A stretch of 64,000 bases of DNA from Eledone cirrhosa (lineage: Eukaryota; Mollusca; Cephalopoda; Octopoda; Eledonidae). Location of the stretch: assembly GCA_964016885.1 (NCBI GenBank), contig OZ024743.1, positions 163,241,642-163,305,641 of the forward strand, in the 5' to 3' direction. The number at the start of each line of letters is the position of its first letter. Positions within the stretch are counted from its first letter, which is position 1. A model generated the notes under the pieces. That model was not told the origin of the DNA. It saw only the letters and a program-made list of their open reading frames with translations, and searched no databases. Positions 10,560 to 21,921 of this stretch are shown here, piece by piece. Made by a program: the position numbers and the translations under genes.

Positions 10560-11084
10560 AGAAAAAAAAATGGGAAATGGTACCATGTGTATATAAAAAA
10601 AAAGAGAGAGAAAAAACATTTAATACAGAACAACACACTTGATTCTGATATGGCTGTATTGACCGATCTAAACATATTTCTCTGTAACACTTAACATCAA
10701 ACTCTTCACATGTGCAAAACGAACACCGAAAGTTATTTACACACAAACAAACAGCAATTGTATGAATGTTTTTTCTTTTTTTTTCTTCGTTTCTTCTTTT
10801 CTCTGGCTAAAATTTTTTAGGATGACAAGATGGCGGCTTTCTTCTCCATCAATAGTCTTTTTGGCGCGAAATAGTCCGCCATGTTGGTTTTAGTTTTAAA
10901 TTCCCTACCTATACCTTGTTAATGACATCGCTCGGTTAGTCGCTCCTTTATATGTTGTCTTGGATGCATTCTTTTTCCTGTCCAGTTGTTTGACAGAGAA
11001 AAATAAGCGATTTTGTTTTCCTTTTCCCTTGTGTTGGAGACATTTTTCCAAACGGAGATGATTTTTTGCAGATTACCTATGGTA

Positions 11085-11343
11085 TAACAATGGCATCTCA
11101 CTTAGCCATTATGGCGATGCAGAAGTCCATTCAGGAACTCACCCTGGAGCTCCAGAAGATGAAGATCTGGTGTGGTGCCCGTTCGCGCCTGCGCAGCTGC
11201 GGGAGATCTCAATCTTTTAGATGCCGTCCCAAATCACCAGCTTCATTTTTATGCTGGTACCATGAGCGATTTGCCGAGAGCGCGAACCACTGCGTGCAAC
11301 CTTGTTCATTTCATAAGGCGGGAAACGCCAAAGATGTCCGCTG
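11085..11343 (+). pseudogene. gypsy gag remnant with CHCC motif
   Basis: Only the C-terminal part of a Gag is left. 'CWYHERFAESANHCVQPC' (about 11263-11316) has the spacing C-x2-H-x9-C-x3-C. This is the unusual CHCC Gag box described for CsRn1-like elements, in place of the CCHC knuckle. Upstream residues are Arg/Ser-rich. The N-terminal Gag domain is missing between the leader and 11085, a large internal deletion. A TGA at 11343-11345 ends the frame. Confidence 0.75.
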
Positions 11344-11688
11344 ATGGGGCCAGTTGACCTCAACATAAAGCCACCAAACCGCCATTTCTTCATTAAGGAT
11401 CTTAGGTCGGGAAGAGGTTTCCTTGTGGATACAGGAGCCTCCTGTAGTATTTGGCCAGTCCATTGCCTGAAAGATACCCCCGTGGAGTCATCCGTTACTC
11501 TGCAGGCCGTTAATCACTTGTCTATAAAGACGTACGGGCAAATCTCGCTTCCTCTCAAATTCCTAAATCTTCGTAGGGATTTTAAGTGGATTTTTACGGT
11601 TGCCGATTTGCCTTACCCTATCTTAGGAGCGAATTTCCTCCACAACTTCTTTGACTGTGGACGTCCGTGGCCAACGCCTGGTAGATAA
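11344..11688 (+). pseudogene. gypsy aspartic protease region
   Basis: 'FLVDTGASCSIWP' carries the D-T-G-A active site (Asp about residue 29). 'PILGANFL' about 80 residues later is the ILG flap-side motif. A frameshift near 11655 puts the following linker in another frame. The protease would cleave the Gag-Pol precursor. Confidence 0.85.
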
Positions 11689-13690
11689 CATCACCGGTTG
11701 TTCAATTCGTGGCCAGAAAGCCAATGCTCCAATGGTCAGCCCCATATTCTTCATCGCTGCCGCTGGAGTCGCCTACCATTCGTTGTTAGGTTCTTTCCCG
11801 GAGCTCACCGATGGAAATTTTCGAGTCACTGAGCCAACCCACTCAACTGAACATTTCATTTCCACCACTGGTGCTCAGTGTTTTCGCGTCCCTGTCACTT
11901 ACCGGCGGACAAATTAAAGGCAGCATGGTCCGAGTTCGACCATATGCTGCAGCTGGGCATTATTCGCCATCTACGAGTCCGTGGGCTTCACTGTTACACA
12001 TGGTGCCCAAGACTTCCAGTGACTGGAGACCCACTGGGGATTATAGAAGATTAAATGCTACGATCGTCCCGGATAGGTATCCCATTCCCCACCTCCAGGA
12101 TTTCGCATCCTCATTGCAGGGGTGTAAGATTTTCTCAAAATTAGATTTAGTGCGAGCCTTCCACCAAATTCCGGTCAGGAAGGAGGATATTCCGAAAACG
12201 GTGATTACAACTCCTTTCGGATCATTCAAATTTTTTACCATGCCTTTCGGACTCAGGAACGCCGCTAGCACTTTTCAGCGGTTCATAGACGAAGTCACTC
12301 GTGGTCTGGACTTCGTTTATGCTTCCATAGACGATATTCTCATTGCTAGTTCCTCTCCGGAAGAGCATATGCGCCACATGCATCTCTTATTTCGGCGACT
12401 TCAGGATTACCGCGTTTGTGTGAATCCCGCAAAGTGTGTTTTCGGTTCCACTTTGCTAAATTTGTTAGACCACCTCATTGACGCCGAAGGTATTAGGCCG
12501 CTTCCTTGGCGAGTTCAAGTCATACAGGATTTACCTCCGCCTACTACACTTCACCAGTTGCGTCACTTCTTAGGCCTAATCAATTTCTATAGGCGTTTTG
12601 TTCCTCATTGTGCTAATTTGCTATCTTCCTTTACTGACATTTTGAAAAATCGTCATAAGAATGAGGATATTTCCTTGACACAAGGACAGCTTCAAGACTT
12701 CCAGACTGCCAAGACAGCACTCACTAGTTCATCTTTGCTAGCCCACCCGGTACCAGAGGCCAAGCTTTCGCTTTGTGTTGATGCATCTGATACTGCTGTG
12801 GGAGCAGTTTTACAGCAGTTCAACGCTGGAAACCAACAACCTTTGGCATTTTTCTCGAGGAAGCTGAAACCAGCAGAAACGCGTTACAGCACGTTTGGGC
12901 GGGAATTATTAGCCATATATCTGTTGGTGAAACATTTCTCTCACATTCTTGAAGGGAGAAATTTTACTGTTTTAACCGACCACAAACCTCTGACCTTCGC
13001 TTTGAGGGCCAAAGCCGACAGATATTCACCCAGAGAGACAAGGCATCTGGATGACGTTTCGCAATTTACAAATGATATCCAGCACATTGCTGGCTCACAT
13101 AACATAGCTGCAGATGCATTGTTACGTTTGCCAATCAGCTCAATCTCGTCATCCCAGGAGATCGACTTAAGTCGTTTAGCTGCAGACCAACCTGCATTCC
13201 AATCGTTGGATACTCTTTCTGCCGAATTTGCGACTTGCATCTTCAAATATCTGCCCTCGTCGACTACCGACAGGCAGATTCTATGTGATGTATCTACGGA
13301 TTCACCACGACCTTATGTTCCTGAGACTCACCGTCGAATTGTGTTCCTAGCTTTGCACAGCATTTCTCACCCAGGAATTTCTGCCACAGTAAAGCTCATA
13401 ACGGCTAGATTTTTCTGGCCCAATATGAGGCGAGAAATTACTGTCTGGTGCCGTTCCTGCACACAGTGTCAGAGATCTAAAATCCACAGACACATCCGGA
13501 CTCCACTTGGTACTTTCAGTACTCCAGATGCTCGGTTTCAGCACATCCACATTGATATCGTTGGACCTTGGCCATTCAGTAGTGGATATTCTTACCTCTT
13601 GACCTGTATCGATCGTTTTTAGCGATGGCCTGAAGCCATCCCCTTACAAGATATAACTGCCAAGACTGTAACGCATGCCCTGGTATCAGG
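11651..13690 (+). pseudogene. gypsy pol: reverse transcriptase, RNase H and truncated integrase
   Basis: A linker at 11651-11890 leads, by frameshifts near 11890 and 11940, into a long frame to 13622. Domains in order: RT with '[13 protein letters not shown]' and a YxDD-box reading 'SIDD' (Y to S), RNase H with '[11 protein letters not shown]' and '[11 protein letters not shown]', then an H2C2 integrase finger ('HSISHPG', 'CRSCTQC'). The integrase core starts at 'HIDIVGPW'. A TAG interrupts at 13619-13621, after which the frame goes on ('RWPEAIPL') to about 13690. There LINE-A sequence begins and the rest of the integrase is lost. The arrangement is that of a CsRn1-like Metavirid element, non-functional here. 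Confidence 0.9.
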
Positions 13691-15060
13691 GTGTCAGAAA
13701 TAGTTGCTGAGATGCTAAAAGCATTGGGAGAGGTAGGAGTCAAAATAGTAACCCTCATGGTAAATCAAATAATAAATTGCTACAAGGGCAAAGGTGATGC
13801 TCTAGAAAGGAGCAACTATAGAAGAATAAAATTAATGGACCAGGTTATGAAAGTGACAGAAAGAGTTATAGCGCAACTAATTAGGGAAAGAGTCAAATTA
13901 GATGAGATGCAGTTTGGTTTCATGCCTGGGAAAAGTACTACAGATGGTCCCTTCTTAGTGAGGTAACTACAAAAGAAGTTTGCCGCCAAAAATAAACCAC
14001 TATATTTAGCTTTTGTTGATCTAGAGAAAGCCTTTGGCAGAGTACCTCAATCTATTATCTTGTGGTCCTTAAGGAAATTAGGTGTAGAAGAATGGCATAT
14101 GAGAGCAGTGAAAACTATGTACAGAGGAGCTGTCAGTAAAGTGAGAGTAGGAAATGTGTTTAGCGAGGAATTCAATGTACAGATAAGAGTTCATCAAGGT
14201 TCAGTTCTTAGCCCACTGCTGTTCATCATAGGTCTTAAGGCCATAAGAGAGGAGTTTAAAATGGGCTGCCCATTGGAGCCTCTCTATGCAGATTATTTGG
14301 TCCTTATAACTGAAACTAAAAAAGAGTTAGAAAATAAATTCTGATTATGGAAAAACTAAAGTGCTAGTAAGTAGGAGAGCAGACAGGACCCTGATTCCCT
14401 CAGGGAAGTGGCCATGCTCAATATACAAAAAAGTAGTAGGCATAAACTCCATACAATGTACAAAATGTAAATCTTGGGTACACAAAAGATTTAGTGGGAT
14501 AATGAGTAGACTAACAGGAAGGGAGAACTTTGCTTGTAGAAGATGCACTGGAGGAAGATTGCTAATTATATAAATCTTTTCCAGTCACAGGAAGGACATG
14601 GTTGATAGCTTCTGCTATCTAGGTGACCTAATTAGCAGCAGAGGAGGGTGCATTGAGAGTATAATAGTTAGAATAATGATAGGATGGAATAAGTTTAGAG
14701 AACTACACCCACTGCTGACAAGAAAAAGTCTCTCTCTACATACAAAAGGAAGGCTGTATGACACCTGTGCAGTGCGCGATGCTGCATGGTAGTGAAATAT
14801 GGGCTGTGACTGCAGAGGACATATGTAGACTGGAGAGAAATGAAGTAACCATGTTTTGTTGCAATGTAAATGTGAGTGAAAGGCAGAGCTTGGATGAGCT
14901 GAGGGAGAATCTGGGTTTAAGAAGAATCCGAGATGGTGTGTAGAAGAGAAGTCTGCATTGGTACGGACATGTGCTGGGTAATGGGTGATGAAATGACAGG
15001 AAATCCCAGAAAGACCTGGGAAAAGGTTGTGAAAAAGTCTCTGATGATGTGACACTGCTG
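13691..15060 (+). pseudogene. LINE-A copy C: longest RT segment, degenerate
   Basis: The copy covers earlier RT blocks than the other LINE-A copies: 'SEIVAEMLKALGE', 'SNYRRIKLMDQVMKVTERV', 'MQFGFMPGKST', 'AFVDLEKAFGRVP' (motif A) and 'HQGSVLSPLLF' (motif B). Motif C reads 'YADY', so the second catalytic Asp is lost. A decayed zinc-finger segment at 14405-14550 has Tyr and Phe in place of two ligand cysteines. The C-terminal blocks 'LHGSEIWAVTAED' and 'RQSLDELREN' follow. Start and gypsy break coincide at about 13690, which suggests 5'-truncated insertion into the integrase. Confidence 0.85.
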
Positions 15061-15164
15061 CTGGTCACTGTTGCAATGATTGCACAACAGCTCCATGTCG
15101 GTGTCACAGAAATACATATAATTAATAAATATGATTATGTACCTTCTGTCTTAACGTTTATTTC

Positions 15165-15465
15165 ATATATATATATATATATTTAACGGGTGTAATGTTA
15201 CTTTTGTTTGGCGATGGTGTGGTTGCTTGATGGATATGTTCATTTGTAGTAGTAGTGATGAAGTGCGAAGATGATAAGATGATGTTGTCAAAGTAGTTGA
15301 ATGAGTGAGTAACTTGTTGGTCGATTAATGGCAAATGAGTAAATGAAGAATGACTCAGTGAGTTGGGAGAAGTTTTGCCCTGTTTGGGGAAACAAGTAGT
15401 TTTACTTGCTTGCTGTGGTGTGAAGTGACATTACTGTTTGGAAAATGATTTTCCCAAATCACATG
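15165..15465 (-). repeat. LTR-like repeat, family starting TGTGATWTGGGAAAATC
   Basis: Read on the minus strand from 15465 it begins 'tgtgatttgggaaaatc', shows 'cacttcacaccac' about 40 bases in and an AATAAA at about 15150. Related ends occur at 33185 (plus) and 33645 (minus). Confidence 0.45.
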
Positions 15466-16685
15466 GATAAGAATTTAAATGTTTTTATTTGTAACATAAT
15501 TTACTTCGAAATCATGTGTAGCAATGAATAAAGAAAAAAGATGTACATACAGATGTTATGTGTGCAAATGTAGTAATATTTACCAACCTGTGTTGGTAGT
15601 AATCTCAGCCAATCCAGCAGGGTTGACTAGCCAGTGTGTGTGCATGGCTACATTGCTAGGTGGCCAAACAAATTATCTGTATTTTGCAGAGTTGAAAAAC
15701 AGACTGTCACTGGGGGTTGAATCTCTTGTATATATAAGATTTTGATTACCCAGAAACATTAAACAAATGGCTTTTTCAACTCTCCTCTTTCTGGACATTC
15801 CAACACCATGAGCCTTCTACAAGAGAATATTATCTAGGTTTTTTTTTTGTCTGTGAGGTCACAGGTCAGTCTTTTGGTGGGTAATATGAAAAAATTGAAG
15901 GCCCCCAATGACATTTCAACAATTAGATCTGAACTAAAGCGTCGATATTTGAGCGGTGGGAATCTAGCTGAACTCCTCAGTGGGTATAGTTCAGATATGG
16001 GCAGACAGTCTATGCAAAAAAAACCCTTTAGAGTACTCTTTTTTTTGTTTTTTGTTTTTCTCCGGGAGTGGTCAGTGATCGGGGGGGGGGGGGGGATATG
16101 GAGTTACATTTGTTCAAATGTGTGTCTTTGTAAAGATAGCTGGTTTAGTCCTGCTTTATCCCTATAAATGTCTTGAATTATCTAATTTTATTACATTCAT
16201 GGTGGCAAAGAAAGGGGCTAGACAGAATGAAAAGTAGGAGAAAGTGGGTGACTAGACCTATTGACTTGAAGATGTTAAGCTTGCTAGTAGCGCACACATG
16301 CATTTAAGAGAGAATACTACCTTATAAAACATTTCTGATCTGTAAAAATGACATTGTACATTAGGTTCAAAAAGAAAAAAAATGAGAGAAATTTTAATTT
16401 CGTCAAAGGGAATAGTGTAGTGTATTTATGTGTTTGTTTATTTGCCTTTTATTTACGATTTGCTAAAAGGCTAAACATTTATAATTAATTACTGTATCCC
16501 CTCATCGTAGAAATTTCTAGTTATCAATTGCTCTATGGCCTGAGAAAGGTGCCTTGTTTACTAATTTACTTATTTAAAACACCAATAAATCTACCATTAA
16601 TCTTAAATATAGTTCTAGTTATTTTGGTTCTCGTGCTAAGAATCTCTAGTATTATGGATTCCTGTTTTATATAAGAAATGCCTCA
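15466..16685. other. No gene recognised
   Basis: AT-rich intergenic DNA with a (G)n run at 16081-16095. Short open frames at 15524-15745 and 15847-16060 have no recognisable motifs, and I do not support them as genes. Confidence 0.5.
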
Positions 16686-16689
16686 AAGT

Positions 16690-18115
16690 GTATTTGTATC
16701 ATGTATATCATGAGGGCTAATAGTATGCAAATTAATACATATGCAGATGATCTAACGCTCATAGTTGAATCAATGGCTGAACTAGAAAAGAAATTCCAAA
16801 CATGGAAGCATGGCCTAGAATCAAAAGGCCTTAAAGTTAACTTGTCTAAGACTAAAGTCCTAGTTTGTAGAAAGGAAAATAAGGCACAGGTACCCTCAGG
16901 GAAATGGCCTTGCTCAGTGTGTAGGAAAGGAGTAGGCAGAAATTCAATTTTATGTCCCAAATGCAAAGTATGGGTACATAAGAGATGTAGTGGGATCACA
17001 GGTAAACTATCTAAGAACGTAGACTTTATATGTGGCTGATGCTCAGGTGCAATAGGTAGCAAGTGTCCATAGGATACTAGCCCCTTCTATTGCCCAGATG
17101 GTTCTATAGAAATAGTAGACACTTTACGTTACCTGGGTGACGAAATCAGCAGTGGTGGAGGGTGTTCTGAAAGTACAGTAGCTAGAGTCAGAACGGGATG
17201 GAAAAAGTTCAGAGAGCTTATACCGTTGTTGGCCACAAAAGGTTTCTCTCTAAAAATGAAAGGCAGATTGTATGATGCTTATATACGAACAGCAATGCTA
17301 CATGGCAGTGAGACATTGGCATTACGTGCAGAGGACCTGCGTAGACTGGAAAGGAACGAAGCATGCATGCTCTGTTGGATGTGTAATAGTAATATACGTG
17401 AACGGCAAAGCATAAATGAACTAAGTGAGAAATTAGGAATAAGAGGGATCAGATGCTGTTTACTTGAGAGAAGACTACGTTGGTATGGCCACGTGATGCG
17501 CATGAAAGACGACAGCTGTATAAAAAAGTGCAGGGCGATAAAAATTGATGGTAGTTACAGAGAAGGTAGACCCAGAAAAACCTGGGACGATCTGATAAAT
17601 TCCGACCTTACACACTTACATCTCTCTAAGACAATGTCTCTGGACCGAGATCTTTGGCGTTACGCAGTAATACAGAAGACCCGCCTTGCCTATGTACAAA
17701 GCGAAACCTACAGTCAGTAGGCACCTCTTAACCAAATATACACCCCAATCCACTACTCCTACCCTATCCTCCCACTCCCACCAACACGACCCTCTCTCTA
17801 TAAAGTTGGTACCACAACATCCAGTCCAAATAAATGAGATAAATGAGATCGTGTAGGTGTCACGAGAAAAAAACACACAGTCCACGCTGTAATGTGGCCG
17901 TGTAGGTAACACGGTAAAAAGTTCCCAGTTCCACACTGTAAATGTGGTTGGTGTTAGGAAGGGCATCCAGCCGTAGAAAACCTGCCAGATAGTCCTATAT
18001 GAGCAAGACACGGTTACCCGACCAGCCTTGCCTCAAGTGGGACAACTCCCGTCTAACCCATACTAGCGTGGGAAATGGACGTTAAACGAAGATGATGAGA
18101 TGATGATGATATCAA
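16690..18115 (+). pseudogene. LINE-A copy A: RT palm to 3' tail
   Basis: The copy is 5'-truncated within the RT. Coding starts at 'NTYADDLTLI' (motif C, about 16735). 'NLSKTKVLVCRKEN' leads to a PHD-like C4HC3 finger at 16911-17047, with a TGA between its last two cysteines. Then follow 'YLGDEISSGGG', 'LHGSETLALRAEDLRRLERNEA', 'LERRLRWYGHVMRM' and 'GRPRKTWDDLINSDL', ending at a stop at about 17718. The 3' UTR has two minisatellite-like units, then the tail 'ggttggtgttaggaagggca' (about 17948) and a GATGATGA run at 18093-18115. It pairs in inverted orientation with copy B at 18568-20035. Confidence 0.92.
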
Positions 18116-18567
18116 AGCCTTTGCAATACCTTAGCAAAAGGAAGTAATATAATTGAATGTTAACTTGTAGCTTTCTTTAATGTTGCTAACTCTATAGCTT
18201 TTATGATGGTACAGGCCTGTTGTGTGTGTTTATAATAGTACAAATTTACTCTATATACCAATCGTGACATTGCTGAAGTACAGGAAGGGCGGCGTTTATA
18301 CTTGTGCCTCTTGCTTAAGCTGTGAGTAATGGATCTGTGTATGTATTGTAGCTATCTAAAGAGCAATATGTATATGTTTACAATAATGAAAATATTCTAT
18401 TTCTACCTAAAGATGCCTTAGGAAAGGGACATGTGTGCTCTGGGCTTCCTCTATCTTAGTGTGTAAGTGGGATGGATATTAAAACCAAAATCTACCCACC
18501 TGGATTGTGAAGGGGGTTTGAAGGTAAGATATGTTTTATATATTCTTGTGTGTGTATATATACATAT
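18116..18567. other. Spacer between two inverted LINE-A copies
   Basis: No coding content. There are short AT and TG runs toward 18550. Confidence 0.5.
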
Positions 18568-20035
18568 ATCATCATCATCATCATCATCAACGTTTAACGT
18601 CCGTGTTCCACGCTTGCATGGGTTTGGACGGGGGTAGTCCCACTTGAGGCAAGAGTGATTGTCTTGCTCGCATAGGACTGTCTGGCAGGTTTTCTACAGT
18701 TGGATGCCCTTCCTAACACCAACCACATTTACAGTGTGGGTCTGGGAGGTTTTTACCGTGTTGCCTACACGGCCACATTACAGCATGGACTGTGTGTTTT
18801 TTTGTCGTGACACCTACACGATCTCATTTGTTTCGGCCTGGATGGCGCGGCACCAACATAACTTTACATAGAACGGGGTGGTGTGGATGGGGTGGGGGTG
18901 GTGGCGGGACGGGGTGTATTTTGTTAGAGATGCCTACTGGCAAGGCGGGTCTTCTCTGTTACTGAGTACCGCCAAAGGTCTCGGTCCAGTGACATTGTCT
19001 TGGAGAGGTGTAAGTGTGTGAGGTCGGAGTTTATCAGCTCATCCCATGTTTTTCTAGGTCTGCCTATTCCGTGGCTACCGTCTATCTTTATTGCCCTGCA
19101 CTTTGTAATACAGCTATCGACTTTCATGCGCATCACGTGTCCATACCAACGCAGCCTTCTCTCGAGTAAACAACATCTGATCCCTCTTATCTCTAATTTT
19201 TTCCTTAGTTCGTTTATGCTTTGCCGTTCACGTATATTACTGTTACACATCCAGCGGAGCATGCAAGCTTCGTTCCTCTCTAGTCTGCGTATATCCTCTG
19301 CACACAATGCCCAGGTCTCACTACCATGCAACATTGCTGTTCGTATGCAGGCATCGTACAACCTGCCTTTCATTTTTAGGGAGAACCCTTTAGCAGCTAA
19401 TAGTGGTATAAGCTCTCTGAACTTTTTCCAACCAGTTCTGACTCTAGCTACAGTACTTTCAGAGCACCCTCCCCCACTGCTGATTTTATCGCCCAGGTAA
19501 CGGAAGCTGTCCACTATTTCTATAGAACCCTCTGCGCAATTGAAAGAGCTAGTATTTTGTGGGCACTTGCTGCTACTTATTGCACCAGAACACCGGCCAC
19601 ATGTAAAGTCTATGTTCTTAGTTAGCTTACCTGTGATCCCACTACATCTTTTATGCACCCATACTTTGCATTTAGGACATAAGATGGAGTTTCTACCTAC
19701 GCCTTTCCTACATACCGAGCACGACCATTTCCCAGAAGGGACCGCCGCCTTGTTTTCTTTCCTACAAACTAGAACTTTGGTCTTAGCCAGGTTAATTTTA
19801 AGTCCTTTTGACTCTAGGCCGTGCTTCCATGTTTGGAATTTCTTCTCTAGCTCGGCCATTGATTCCGCTATGAGTGTCAGGTCGTCTGCGTATAGGAGTT
19901 CCCATGGGCAGCCTGTCTTGAACTCCTCTGTTATAGCCTGAAGGGCAATAATAAATAGTAGGGGGCTGAGAACAGAGCCCTGATGGACGCCAACTTTTAC
20001 GCTAAACTCTTCACTATATTCGTTGTTAATTCTAT
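18568..20035 (-). mobile_element. LINE-A copy B: RT with internal C4HC3 zinc finger, open reading frame 18924-20035
   Basis: This is the best LINE-A copy, open for about 370 codons. It begins inside the RT ('VGVHQGSVLSPLLF', motif B) and has an intact 'YADD' motif C. About 50 residues later, at 19590-19721, comes a finger with the pattern C-x2-C-x10-C-x2-C-x4-H-x2-C-x14-C-x2-C, including the Trp before His. Then 'YLGDKISSGGG', 'LHGSETWALCAEDIRRLERNEA', 'LLERRLRWYGHVMRM' and 'GRPRKTWDELINSDL'. The 3' UTR (18568-18923) ends in an (ATC)n run, the complement of the GATGAT tail. The copy is 5'-truncated: the endonuclease and most of the RT fingers are missing, so it cannot move itself. The zinc finger inside the ORF is unusual. 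Confidence 0.92.
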
Positions 20036-20480
20036 ATATATATATACACATATATGTGTATGTGTGTATATGTATATAAATTTATGTACACCCCATTACC
20101 ACTGATTCTGGTTGTGGTTGTTATTGCTTTTTCAAGTATCATTTATTTGATTTCTAATTCTCTAAGGAATTTTTTAACTTTGGTAATTTTTTTTTTTTTT
20201 TTTTCTTTCTCTAAATATTAAAATATTTTCTTTGAAGCAAAATGTTTTCATGGACCTCTAAAATACTACCGTTTACCCCCAATTTGTCATTTTCTTTTGT
20301 GTGAACCCTCAAAATTTTTATATGAACCTTGGTTGAGAACCACTGTGTAATATGTAAAACTATCATAATTTTCTGTACGTTTTTCCATTCTAGCATAACA
20401 ATAGCAAAAACAACAGCAAGCATTTTAAGCGTCACTGTTTTGCTCTACCATCTGTGTCATCCCTTACCACAAGCCTGACT
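20036..20480. other. AT-rich stretch, no gene
   Basis: TA/TG microsatellite at 20036-20085 and a (T)n run at 20189-20205. Nothing coding. Confidence 0.5.
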
Positions 20481-20499
20481 TCCATTTCCTTCTCTGTCG

Positions 20500-20905
20500 T
20501 TTTTAGCCATATCTCTCTTGGTCTCCTTCAATGGAGCCTATGCTTGCTTCTGCAACTAATTATTTTGGCAATGATTATCTGTGGATCTTCCAACAGGATG
20601 GAGTCACCTCTCATACAGCAAATGTCACATAAGGTTGGGGCAGAGACCATCATCCAAGGTTCTGGTCAAAAGAAATATGGTTTCCTTGTCTATCCTTGAA
20701 ACGAAACCTGTTCAAAAGTCCATAAGACAGTTGATGATTTAAAGGCATCTTTACTGAGCACTTGGAAAGAAATTCCCCAAGAAATGTTGCATGCTTTGGT
20801 GAAAGATATTCGACAGAGGTTTAGAGGCTGTTAATTGTTGCATGAGGAGGTCATTTTGAATAAACATTATACATTATATATATACCCCACCCTGTATATT
20901 TGAGC
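20500..20905 (+). pseudogene. mariner-like transposase C-terminal remnant
   Basis: Frame-broken translation gives 'WIFQQDGVTSHTANV' (with a catalytic Asp), 'FWSKEIW', then 'DDLKASLLSTWKEIPQEML' and 'VKDIRQRFRG' near 20730-20830. These are the end blocks of Tc1/mariner-family transposases. The adjoining 'accccaccctgtatatttga' at about 20884 looks like the terminal inverted repeat. The 'SPDLNPMD' portion is deleted. Confidence 0.7.
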
Positions 20906-21369
20906 TTGTCAATCAGAGACTCATCATAATAACTTTACAAGGCTTTCTTGATTTCAAAAATTTCTACTTTTATTCAATTAAGATTTACAAACTACTTTTA
21001 TGGCCGACAGCAGAACAATTTTCATGACTAATATTTCCCTAAAACTTGGTCATTTTTCCTTCGCTCCTTCTATACTCTTATAGCAGCAGTATTAAGCTTG
21101 ACCTGCCAACCTAATGGAAACATTAAAAAAATAAAATTAAATAGAACGAGCTTATCAGCTATATTGCAAATTAGCATTATAACTGGTGGAAATCACGCCC
21201 ACATCCCCTCATTTCATTTTGAGCCCACTGTGCCTTTTCCCCAGGATATAATAGTCCTTTTGAGTCCATGAGTTTGAGACGCCTGCTCTACATGCTCAAA
21301 CTGCTAGAAGTAGCAAGTAAATCTCTCTTGAATCAAACTATTGTCTTAAAAAATGAATGACACATAATG
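20906..21369. other. No gene seen
   Basis: AT-rich DNA between the mariner remnant and an inverted-repeat element. Confidence 0.5.
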
Positions 21370-21575
21370 TAGATTTGGCAATAGTATAGCTGGATAAAAA
21401 AAAGACAGTTTGGTCACAGCTGGAATGCTTTTGAGCATAGGTCTACACAATCAGAGCTGATCTGGAATTAAAGAAACAACAGACATTGTTTATACAGCTT
21501 GCTTTGTACAAATTGTTGATGTTAAGCCCCAGGTCACCCCTGATCAAAAGCATTCCAGCCGTAACCATCTAGTCA
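21370..21575. repeat. Short inverted-repeat element
   Basis: 'cagctggaatgcttttgag' at about 21418 pairs with 'gatcaaaagcattccagc' at about 21541 in inverted orientation. About 100 bases lie between, including 'ttgatgttaagccccaggtc'. This suggests a non-autonomous inverted-repeat element near the NDUFB7 3' end. Confidence 0.5.
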
Positions 21576-21808
21576 GACTGTATATCTAGGACTACAGTAT
21601 TTATTATATTCTCCGAATAAAAAAACAACAAAAACAAAACAAAACAAGAAAATACAATTAAAAATAAAGACAATGTTTCAGTTATAAAACACAAATAATA
21701 TGATTTATCTTTATTTGTTGTTAACATTGTTTTCAAAAAGAGAAACAATGTATAGAACATATTTTCCAAGAACTTATACTAATCCATCAAAAAAAAAATT
21801 AGAACTAT

Positions 21809-21814
21809 TTTATT
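21809..21814 (-). terminator. Candidate polyadenylation signal of NDUFB7
   Basis: AATAAA on the minus strand about 11 bases past the stop codon. A second AATAAA is at 21710-21715 and may be the one used, given the usual need for some 3' UTR. Confidence 0.5.
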
Positions 21815-21824
21815 TCTTTTAGCA

Positions 21825-21921
21825 TCATTCCAAATCTTCAGCTAATTTCTTAGCTTTAATTCTTTCAGCACGGAGCTTTAACCGCTTTTCTCGTTCATAT
21901 TCTTTCATTCGAAGTACAAAG
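21825..21921 (-). CDS. NDUFB7: NDUFB7 exon 3
   Basis: The acceptor 'ttactttcag' ends at 21922. The exon supplies the last base of a split GAC codon, then 31 codons and TGA at 21825-21827. The product has 'FVLRMKEYEREKRL' and a basic tail. Confidence 0.96.

Noticed and set aside
13691..13966. A single gypsy-LINE fusion protein
   Set aside because: Frames do not join. The switch from integrase to LINE RT is an insertion junction.
18924..20051. A 375-residue PHD-containing protein that could be annotated as a host chromatin gene
   Set aside because: RT motifs ('HQGSVLSPLLF', 'YADD'), a LINE tail and several copies in the window show it is a retrotransposon.
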